Assembly: GCA_027625915.1 (NCBI GenBank)
Contig: JANTQA010000063.1
Span: 3,348,001-3,412,000, forward strand
Length of the DNA: 64,000 nt
DNA from: Anaeramoeba flamelloides
Lineage: Eukaryota > Metamonada > Anaeramoebidae
Direction: 5' to 3'
Part shown: piece after piece, positions 1 through 11,095 of the stretch
Numbering within the stretch: the first letter of the stretch is position 1
How the letters are laid out: each line of letters begins with the position of its first letter
The notes under the pieces: model-generated
What the model saw: the letters and a program-made list of their open reading frames with translations, nothing else
The model's database searches: none
Told to the model about the DNA's origin: nothing
Program-made: the position numbers and the translations under genes

Positions 1-165
1 TAATAAAATAGTCAGAACTAAACCCTAAAATATAAACATCTTTTTTTTTTTTTTTTTTTGATTGATTATTTATTTATTGAATTATTATCATTAATAAAAC
101 AGATCCTAATTATCATCTTTTTTTTTATTTTCAATTTTCCATTACCATTCTATTCATACTTTTAG

Positions 166-890
166 AAAGAAAATAATGATGAAATTTTAAAATTAGATTT
201 GCAAATTTCAAAGCTTGAAAAAATAACTGGTATAAATGAAATCCAGGGAAATATTTCATTTCTTGATTGTAAGACACACATTAAATTTATAAAGGAAAAA
301 TTAAAAAAATTAACAAATGAAGAAATGGAATCCTTAATTCAAAAAATTGAATTTGTTTCAAGTCAATTGAAAGTTTTGGAAGACCAATTAAAAACAATTT
401 CAATTTCTAAAATATCCAATCAAAATGTAATAATTCTTCTTTATTATTTTTTTTTTTTCATTATTTCTATTTGTTTGTTGAACTTTTTTTTTTAATCAAT
501 CCGTTTGTTTATTTCTTTGTTTTAACTTTTCTTAAATATATTCAATCCATCAAATTCATTAATTATATTTTCCAATGGTCATAATAATTATTAACAAAAA
601 TAAAACAGATTTCAAAAATTTATCAAATGATGGAAAATTGGGAGATAATCATTCCAACACTGCCATCATTGCTAAATAGATTGAAATTGTTAGAAATTGC
701 CCAAAACGAAAAAAAATCAATAATTGGCCGAATTGAACAATTATCAAATTCACAAGAAATAATTCAAAAAACACTTTTGCAACAATCCCCAATAGTTCAG
801 GAAATAAATGATCAATTATTATCAAATTTCAAATATATTCGTGATAACATTGAACAATTAGAACAGCAATTTAAATCATTTAAAAAGTAA
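166..890 (+). CDS. DCTN2: Dynactin subunit 2 (dynamitin), C-terminal part
   Basis: Two exons, 166-426 and 609-890, join in phase 0 across an intron with donor GTAATA and acceptor AACAG; they give about 180 residues ending at TAA 888-890. The second exon aligns by eye with the dynamitin C-terminus: a Tyr followed by a Trp before a TLP-S/E-L-x-x-RL stretch, then a heptad coiled coil of about 60 residues ending in basic residues (human ends KKLGK, here KSFKK). The first exon is also coiled coil (LEKITG, then repeated L/I heptads). Dynamitin is the p50 shoulder subunit of dynactin, which links dynein to cargo. The 5' part of the gene lies left of the window: the exon opens at an AG at 164-165 after a pyrimidine tract, and stops upstream exclude a local start. 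Family assignment is from remembered homologues, not a search. Confidence 0.8.
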
Positions 891-2577
891 AAATTATCTT
901 CTTGTTGAATATATACATATACATCTATGTTTGTGTGAGTTTATGTATGTATTTATTATTTTTCAATTTCCTTATATCTATTTTCCATTCAACAAAACTT
1001 ATATATTTATCTTTATTTTTATATTTAGAAATAACAATGAATTCCCCAAAAAAAAATAAAAAAAATAATGATAATGAAGAACTTTTTTTTTTATATAAAA
1101 AATAAAAATTCATCTCAAATTTAATTAAGTAAATTTTTTAAGATTTAATTTTTGTATACTTTTGTTTTTTTTTTGATTCTTATATTTTTTTAATGTGAAA
1201 ATAATAAAATAGAAATATTTTTAAACAAATTATCCTTGAAATTTATAAATCTTTTTAAAATAAAAAATAAAAAAATATGCATGGAAAAAATTTCAACTTT
1301 TCAAATTAATATTAACTTAAAGAATGTGTTTAATAGGTATGAATATATAAAGTGGAAATGAAGATATAAAGTTGAAAATTCCACAAATTTATTCATTTTT
1401 TTCAGGAAAATAATAGGATAAGCAACAAATAACTATATTAAAAGTTGAAAGAGGTTGTGTTAAACATGCTTCGTTTTGAAATTATTCTGATCATTGGATT
1501 TATACTTGTTAAATTATTAAAATCATATGATAATATCACTATTTTAAAAAAAAGGAGGAACAAAAATTTTAACAGGTATTGCTGTAAATGTTTTAATTCA
1601 ATCCTTGGGTCACTGTGGCTAACACTTTTTCACAGTTTTGTTTCTCACTTTTTTTAAAAAACTGTTAGCAATTTTGTTTTTAAATCCGATTTATTTTTAA
1701 TTAAGTAAAAATGTGGTTGGGTGAATATTGAATATTTTTATAAATCATTTATGAAAAGTCCCAAAATTTAGAATTATTTCAATGTATTTTCAGGTAAAAA
1801 CAAATATAGAATTTTTTTTTTTTAAATTACGTTTCTTAAAAACATAAAATTTAGAGTCAAGTACTCAAGTGATGTTTCTGAAAAAAACTGTATTAAATGA
1901 TTTATGTAAAATAATTTTATCTTTTTGATGAAAAGAAATAATTTTCAAAATTAAAAATAGTTAAATCTGGTTATAATTTTTAAAAATATTTTAAATATTA
2001 CAAATTTTGTATAAAAATTCAAATATAATTTTTTTGGTTCTATCATTTTAAAAAACACAATATTTTTAAATTTTTGGTAACCTTACACAAAAAATTTAAA
2101 AAAAAGTTTTAATAACCAAATTTTTTAAAAGTAATATAATACAATTTTTTTTACTATTTCCATTGTCTATTATATATTCCCAATATATAAACTTCATTTC
2201 ACTCAAATATATCCAGCAAAAAATCAAAAAATCCACTTTTTTTAAAGAATCAACCAATCTCCGATCGTTTAGAAATAAGAGAAATAATAAAAGTTGGATT
2301 AGAGTTAAGATTCATAAAAGAACTTCCTGAAAAAACTATAAATTTCAAAAAAAAAAATATGTTAAAAAAATTTTTGTGCCCCTTTCCTTGTAATGAATTT
2401 TGTAAAATTTCTCAATTTATTTATGATAATTAAAATTTTTTAGAATAAGTTTTTTTAATTGTGAATGTATTTTAAAAGAAAATACTACTTCCCACTTTTT
2501 CTTAAAGTTAATTTAAAGTTCCAATCATATTTTTGTAGACAAATTTACTTTTAAAAAAAAGAAACACAAAGGGTGTT
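891..2577. other. Intergenic stretch with one weak open frame
   Basis: This is AT-rich DNA with homopolymer runs and no convincing gene. The only coding-like part is an 80-codon open frame on the + strand at 2191-2433 that lacks an ATG near its start. It encodes a mixed-composition peptide (for example ISDRLEIREIIKVG and CPFPCNEFCK) rather than low complexity. It could be an orphan exon or a chance frame; I could not place donor and acceptor sites with confidence. Confidence 0.3.
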
Positions 2578-3336
2578 AGAAATATTCCCGAAAATATACA
2601 AAAATCGAAAATACTCAAAAATTTTTGAACTGCTAAAAAAGACTTTAATGTCAACTTCTAAGAATACCTGGTACAAAAGTACTCAATTTAACGGTAAAAT
2701 AACAATTTTACTTCAAACTAAAGATTTTTTTTTGAATTTTCTACTAACCCCTTTGAAGAGTTTTTGGCACACTTTTAGTATATTTGAATATGTTAGTGTT
2801 TAATAGGGTATGTGTATGTGTATGCGTGTGAGGGTATTTGTATGTGCTTTATTGGTTTGTCTTTGGTTCTGAATAGGGATGCTTTCGTTAAACCTATTTC
2901 TTTTATTGAAGAGAAAGTTAAATAAAGTTTGGGTTGGTAAGGGTATGGGTATTACGCAATTAGATATTACTTTATTATTTTTGGGTTGTCTTTAAGACTT
3001 CAAAATTATGTGTAATGAGAAACAATTAGAAATTGTCATTATAAGTCATTTCGTATCATTTTATTAATACCATTTCGAAATGATCAGAAATATTATAGTC
3101 ATCTAAGATACCAATTCCTTTCAGAAAAAATGGGTTGAATATTATTATCGAAAATTTGCACATTTTTCCCAATGTTATATTCTGTAAGAAAAAAAATTTT
3201 TTGAAAATAAAATTCCAAATTTACCATTAAACAGAGTATATTGACACGATAGTTTCTTAGAAGTTGACCTAAAGTGTTTTTTAGCAGTTCAAAAATTTTT
3301 GAGTATTTTTGATTTTCAATTATTTTTAGGGATATT
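2578..3336. mobile_element. Inverted-repeat element of about 0.76 kb (MITE-like)
   Basis: The two ends are imperfect inverted repeats of about 120 bp. The left arm (2578-2700) contains CAAAAATTTTTGAACTGCTA and then CAACTTCTAAGAA. The right arm (about 3215-3336) holds the reverse complement of both, in the same order and spacing. The spacer (2700-3215) has TG-rich microsatellite-like DNA at 2800-2850 and no gene. A short + strand open frame at 2573-2803 falls in the left arm and is a by-product. The end points and any target duplication are not exact. Confidence 0.65.
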
Positions 3337-4809
3337 TGATAGATACTAATAATTTACTATTAATTTATTTTAAAAAAGAAAAGAAAAAAAAAAATAATTA
3401 AGCAAAAAACAATTATCAGATTAAAAAAAATGATTTTGATCTTAATTTTGAAAATTTTATTTTGAGAAGAATTATGAATTAAACTCATAGAATGTGTTCT
3501 TTTTCTTCAATAAAAGTGTTTTTTTTAACTGAAAAAGAGTTTATAGTAAAAAACTTTAATACTAAACAATATGAAATTATTTTTTTTTTCAGAAATATTT
3601 GAGAAATGATAAGAATACCCTGACTTAAAATAATTCAAATAAAAATTGCATTTGATTTACAAAAAAATAATTTTTTTTCACTGAATTTTAATAAATTTCT
3701 TGACTCTCTTGTACTGGCTTAAAAAATGTTTGAAACAATATAAAAAAGTCTTTCTTTACTCCTTTTTTCATAATAAGTTCAGATCTAATTTGTGAAATGT
3801 GAACATAAAATTCTCAAAAAATGCAACTTCCTGTTGAAATAAATTTTTTTTTATTTTTTTATCAATTTTTAGACAAATAAATATTAATTTTTTTATTATT
3901 TTTCTGGATTTTTTTAAAAGTAATTTTTTTTTTTTTTTGATTGTTTTTGGTCGCGATTGAGTCGAAAACTATTGCACTTGTATTGAAGCAGTTATTTAAG
4001 AAAATTATTGTTTTTGTAAATAGTCAAAATGAAAATCTAATTTGGTAAACAATTCTTTTGAAAAAAAAGTTAAAATCCGAAATCTGAAATATTTTAGTAA
4101 AGTTTTCTAATCATCCAAATGGAATTTATATAGAGATTGGTTTATATGAAAAAAAGCACTTTTTTTCAATGTTTAAGCACATATTTACAAATACAGAACC
4201 CAAAATGAAAGATAAAAAAAATTACTAATCAAAAAACTGGTATACAATATACTTGATGAAAAATTTCTAAATAATACCAAATGGTTTTATACTTTGTCTT
4301 GTTTGGTTCAATTTTTTTTTTTTTTACATTAAATCACTTTTCTTTTGTTAAAAAGAAGAAAAAACGAATCGCAAAAAAAAAATGACAGAATTAAGAAATT
4401 AAATGATTCTATTTCATTTTATGTTTTAATTTAACAAATTATAATATTGATCACTGAATCATGATATTATTGAAAATTGATAAAATAGAAAAAATCACTT
4501 TAAAATAAGAAATCCAAATATTTGTATACTTGTAATGTTTAAAAAATTATCAACATTTATTAGTTGATAATTTTTGGATGGATATAAAATATTTTTTAGT
4601 GCTATTATTTTTTTATGGGTTAGACAGGTATTTATGATTTTTTTTTTGTGAGAAAGTTCAACAAATTACAATTTTGAATCAAAAATCGGTTTTATTGAGA
4701 TTTTCATTAATATCACCAAATCATCAAAATTTTATTTTATTTTTATTTTTTTTTTCCTTTTGAAAGTTTCAAGATTATTTCATTTTAATTGGTATCCAAA
4801 TTAATAATA
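3337..4809. other. Intergenic DNA, nothing recognised
   Basis: AT-rich sequence with many homopolymer runs between the inverted-repeat element and the 3' end of the ankyrin-BTB gene. I see no open frame with coding character, RNA gene or repeat arm here. Confidence 0.5.
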
Positions 4810-7800
4810 TTAAGAATTTTGATTATTCAAAAAAAATTTATATTTCTTAATTTCCCAATTTAATGAAGAATTTGTTGAAATTTGAATTTGTTGGGCCAAG
4901 TTTTCAATTTTATTTAGATGGGATAATGTCAAATTTTCGTCTAATTTTTGACGATACAAAAAGGCTATTAATTTTTCCCAAATAAAATATTCGAAATTAA
5001 ATTGGTCAACATAAATGGTCATTTTTGGTCTTTGTCGGATAAGGCTATGAAAATAATTTGAATTACTTTTTAAAATAAATTTATGAACAAGTATTTCTTT
5101 TCCATTGATATCAATTACCAAATCTTTAGTTGTATGATCTAAATTTAACCCATTGATTGTGTTTTTAACTTGTGAATAACCATATATATGTAATAATTTT
5201 TCAAAATGAATTGTCCATGCATAATAATCCCCTGTAGCTTTGTTGTTTTCGACAGTATTTCCAAAGTAAACCAAAGATTGGAATTGTTTTAATTTATAAT
5301 CTAATAGATGGGAAATTCTTTTAGTAACTTTTTGGAAAGTTTGGTTTGTCCTTTTTTCAAGAAAAAATTTATTTATTGGAATTTCAAGTGGTTGTTTTTT
5401 GCCAAATATAAACTTGAATACATATTTAATATTGTCAAAATAATCCTTTGTTTTTAGATGTTCATCGTTTTTAGATTGTATTAAGGAGCGATCTTTAAGA
5501 TATAATGGTAAATTAAAAAGATACCGTTCATAACAAAAATTTTTGATTTGTTGAGTTTTTGTAAAATTTATTCCTTGATCTTGAACCAATGATTTTACAA
5601 TTTCATAATTTGCAAAAAAGCAAGCATAATCTGTAGCCGAAAAATCCTATCATTTTTTACAATATTTAACATTTGAATTTATGGTAGACATTAGAAATAT
5701 TTAAAAAACCAGTTTTTTTTTTACAGATATTAGTTAAAAAAATAAAGAAAAATCAAATTATAATTATTTTCCATAGATTTTTTTTTATGTTTTTTTATTA
5801 AAAGTATTTTAATTATTTACAAATATGTCAAAGGGGTCTATATCCGCACCCCTTCGAATAAGATCATTTACAATTTCAATATTTCCTGATTTTGACGCTA
5901 GAATTAAAGGTGTATAATCCTATTAATTAAGTGATATTGTATAAATAAATATTATTGAGGGGAGTATAAATATAACAAGAAATAAAATAGAATTATTGGT
6001 TCAGAGATGAAAAGATAAATAATTATTATGAAAGAAGAAATTTAGGATTTTTATTGTAAGTGCTATATTGATATTTTTGAATTTAATTTTATACTAACCC
6101 CCATTCCAAAAATTTGGACACCCCCAAAATCAAAAATAGGTAACAAAAAACTACGAATTTATTGTATTTTTCCAAACATAATATTAAATTGATGTTTAAG
6201 TTACCCAGTATTAATGTTTTAAGGGAGTAGTCATTTTTGAAAATAAAATGAAATCTTGTCAAGATCTTGAAATTTTTTTTTTTTGTAATTTGTGTTTTGA
6301 CTTATGAAATGGATGAGTTAACCTCATTTAAACAATTTATTGATTTGAGTCTCTTTTTTGAAATTCAAAATTTGCATCTTTTCAATATAAAAAGAAAAAA
6401 AGTAACCTATTATTTTGTTTAAGAATTAAGTTAATTCTTGAAAATGGGAAAACATATTTTTCGTTTTATGTTGGAAAGTATTGATTTCGAAAGCAAATTT
6501 TTTATTTGGTTTCAATTTCTTTGATTAATATTTCAATTCAAATCTTAGTCATTAAAACTATTCGTGGTTTAGGTGATTTAATAAATGAATATTCGGTAGA
6601 AGCTTAACTACAGTTTATCAATTAAATTGGGATCTATTATGCAAAAAAATTTTATTCTTTAATGTTTTGAAAAAGTTGTTTTCTGGTTTTCAAAAAATGA
6701 AAAAAAATTGCAAAAAAATTTTTTTAACAAATTGTTTGGTCTTATTCACAAGGATCCTTATAACAATTCAAATCATTTTTGGCAGAAAAAAATTGATTTT
6801 GAATTTTGAGGATAAAATTAACTAATTCCCAAATATCTTCAAGAAAATTTTATTTTGAAAAATCGAATTTTATCTTGTAACAAAAACAAAATTTCTGAGT
6901 AAAATTTTTAAATGATCACAAAACTTTGATTATTATAACTACCATTCTTAAAAAAATACAATTATTTTTTAGTCCGTTAAATATATCAATTTTTTTAGTT
7001 AACCAAAAGTTTTATCTCAAAAAAGAACATAAATCTTTATATTAATATTACTGGTAACAAAGAAATGTTTCAGTATAGTAATGATCAAAATGACAATAAA
7101 CGGGGTAAAAACTTGTTAAATTGTGAGAAATAAAAGGAATTTAATAGTTTTCTTTTTCGGAAAAAATGGAAAAAAAAAATTGATCTCACTAAACTAATTT
7201 TTTTTTATGGCTTTCTTATATGATCAGAATTTTTTGACACATGGGATCTACAAAATACGAAAGTAGAGAATACCACCAATAACATATTTCAAATTTTTGC
7301 CTTGTTGTCGTAGAAGAATAGTCCCTTAATAAGTAATCATTTTTATTCAAATAAAAGGAAATTAATAAAAAAAAAATGTAAAAATAAAAATCGTTAAGTC
7401 CAAAATGATGAAATGAGCTGAACAAAAAATTGTATTGTAAATAAATTTGTTGAAATTTCATAAAAAATTGTTGATCGATCAAATGATAAGATATCACTAA
7501 TTAATTGTATGTGATATTCCTATTGAAAAAAACTCAACACTAACCTTCTTATCAACAATCGAAAAAAAATTTCAGATCTAACGAAACAGATTATGTAACT
7601 GAAAAAAAGGAAATGAAAACAAAAAAAAAAAAGACAAAAAATGAAATAGTTTGTAAAATCAAAATTATTTCCAAATCCAATGTAAAATGCTGTATTGTTA
7701 TTCTTTCAACTGTTTAAAGTGTGTCTAAATTTTTGGAGTTTAGTTTAGTTCGAAATCTTTATTAAAAGAAAAAGAAAAGACCCATTTTTAATTTTTCTTG

Positions 7801-10800
7801 TGTTTTTTATCCATTTCAAAAATCCACAGATTTTCAGAATATCCCAGAACCCCCAAGTAAACCACCGATAAATATTTACAATATTTACAATCAGTTTCAC
7901 TTTTAATGCACAAACTTTCAGCACAAATTAAGGTAAATAAAATTCCAAATCAAAGTAACTAATTATGTCTATTTATTAAATAATTTTGAAAATTTCAAGA
8001 TGATTGTCTAAAATTTTTGTAAAAACACTAATAAAAAAATAATAAAAAAATGTATCCAGATTACAAAGCCTGTACATCAAATCAAGCCGAGGCTTTTTTT
8101 ATATTATTCCAATATAACGTCTAATACAATATTTATTGGTATATCTAAGTTCAAATCAATTTTGAAAGTAAACTCATTTATGTTTTTTGAGAAAATTTTA
8201 CATTATAAATTAATTACGAAAAAAAATTTTTCGTAATTTTTTCAATTTACTTTAAATTTTTTGTTTTTTTGTTACCCAAAAATTGTATCTTGAAAATTGC
8301 TATCTTTCTATTTTTTGAGAAAAAAAATTCACATTTTATTAATCAATTTTTTTTTTATTTTAAGTTAGAACTTTAAGAAAACTATATCATATTTTTTATT
8401 GTTTTATTGTTGGTTTCTTTGATCATTCAAATGTTAAACTTTTGAGGAAAAAGAAGCACTCTTTTTTATTTTGAAACGCGAGTTTAATCAATTCTACAGG
8501 GGTCGTTCTAACAACAGTAGTTTTTTTTGTGATTATCTTATTATTATTTAATAATTTTTCCGTAGAAATATGAATTCAAAAAAAATAAATGATAGTTTTC
8601 AATTAATCAAATTAACTTGTAAAATTTTGTTTTTTAAAGAATTCTTTTAAAGTTTTGAGTGTTTAATGGTAGGTCATATGCTTTATTTATTTAAAATAAA
8701 TAAGTAAGATTTATTTAATTTCCCATAGTACTTTTCCCACGTAAAAAAACTCTAGGAATATATCTAGTTTGAAATTGTAAAATATTTATTGATAATATTT
8801 TTCTCATTTAGGATTTTTTCTTTTTTAATTTTAATTAATGTAATTTTGCTCTTTTCGATAAATAAATGAATAGATAATATTTTGTTTAATAAATTGAAAT
8901 CAAAGAAAAGGATAAAAATTACGAATGTGTCTTTTGAATTGATATTTGCACCAAGATTTGCCAATGTTAAAAAAACATTATTGTTACCAATCAGTGATGT
9001 GATGTGAAGAAAAGTTTTCTTTTAGTAAAAAAATAATAATAAATTAGGAATTATAATTAGATAAAAATAATTTTAATATTAAAATTAATAAGTTTTGAAT
9101 TTTTGAATTGTGTTGATTTAAGATATATATTAGGATATTTTTGGCAAAAATAATTTTTCCCTTAAAATTGTAATTTTTTGAGATTTTTATTATTTTTTGA
9201 AAAATTAGTTTCCTGAACACTACTTTTTTATCAAATAAATTATTTAAATGTTTTTTCAAAATATAATATATTTATATGTATAAAACATTTATAAATAAGA
9301 AAATAGATTGAAAAAAAATCAATTTCAAGAGTTCATAAAACTTTCAATTGGTGGGTTATTAGTTGATAATTTTTCTTGAATTTTTGTTTTTTTTAATCTA
9401 AATAAGATTTTTCTCATTTCTAACATTCGATATTAACCATATGTTCAGTAAAAAACATTTCATTAAAGTGTGGGAAACTAATTTTTTTTTTTTTCTCAAT
9501 AAATTCCAAAATACATTGTTTCATAAAATAATAATCATCAAAAAGAGATTTTTGGAAGAAAAAGGTGCTTTTAAATCGTTCTAATAAAGCTTTAATATTT
9601 ATTAAAGATATTTTAAAAAAGAATTTTATTTCAATTAATTTTTTGATAATTTTTCTTTCATAATTGATGTAGATATATCAACATTTAAAAGAAATATTAG
9701 AATACCAAATAATTTTCCCTATTCCCATCTTCTTAAACTCATGATTTATTATATTTTTACGTAATTGAAATTATTATTCATTTTTTAGTTTTAATTATTT
9801 ACCTTTTTCTTTTTGAATAAGAAAAAAGAAAATGATTGTAATTAAAATCTATAAATTATTCATCAAAAACGGGTTATCAAAAGTTAAAGACAAAAAAATG
9901 AACCATATAATATTTTTAAGGAATTTTCGCTCAAATTATTTTAATTTTGTTATTTGGAAGAATTTCTCCTTTGAAATTTCAACAAAAAATCTTCAACCTC
10001 ATTAATTGTTTTATTTAAGTTGAAAATTCAAGTTTAAATCAATAAAATTGAAAAATTACAATATTTTTTTCAGAAGAGTAACTCAATTGTAAAAAAGCTT
10101 CAAAAGATAAAAAAAATTATTTTTTTAATAACTGTCAAAAAAAAAAAATTCCTTGAAAAAAAAAAAATAAACCATTTTAGTTGGGGATTTACAGAAAATA
10201 AGCTTCTTAATTCCTCTTTTTTGAGATTCTAAATTGGTTGAATTTCTTTTTAAAATCGATTTTATCATTTAATTTACTTATAATTATTTTTTTTTTTTTT
10301 TTCCTTTTTGCTGAAAACTTCTAATATATAAACATCATTTCAAAAATTGTGACTAACCTAAAATAACAAATTGAATATAAAATATATATTCTTTAGTATT
10401 CAAGAACAACTAATTATTAAATCTGATTTGTAATTCACTTTTAAATCATTTTAAATATATAAAAACCAATATTTAAAAAATTAAAATCAAAAACTTGAAA
10501 AAAGTTAACCTATTATAAAGTGAGTCAAAATTTTTGAAAAATAGTTTGCATACACAAACACACACACACATATATATATATATATATCCCTTAGCATCCC
10601 AAATATTCTAATTGCATTCAAAATAAATTTTTTAATGTCAATTGTTATCAAAGGATTATAAGATATAGAATTTATAAAAAATTATCTTAGAAAGAAAAAT
10701 TAATAATTAAAAATTGTATAGTTCCCTACATTAAAAAAATAATTTTTAAAAATTTTCAACATTTGAAAAATTTTTCTTCGTATATTTTGTGATTTTATTA

Positions 10801-11060
10801 TTTTTCCATCAAAATTTTTAGCAAAAAAAATTAAAAAAAAAATTTTTTTTTTTTTTTCTTGAAAAGTTTGTCTAGACTTCAAAAACTTCTTAGTTTTAAT
10901 GATTAAAACACATCATATTTTAGTGGAAAATTTTTTAGGGTGGCACTTTTCACCCCAAAATTGCCTAAAATACTTTATTAAATAATTTATTCGTTGCAAA
11001 AGAATATTTTGACAACACATATAAATTTTATTTTATCTATTGATTATCATTCAATATGAA

Positions 11061-11095
<35 letters not shown>

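Noticed and set aside
902-1105. Short frames with TATA-like dipeptide repeats downstream of DCTN2
   Set aside because: Built from (AT)n and T-rich tracts; no domain and no coding composition.
7216-7497. 93-codon minus-strand open frame
   Set aside because: It spans the junction between a TA-flanked transposon and the element nested in it, and its codons come from terminal and palindrome sequence of noncoding elements.
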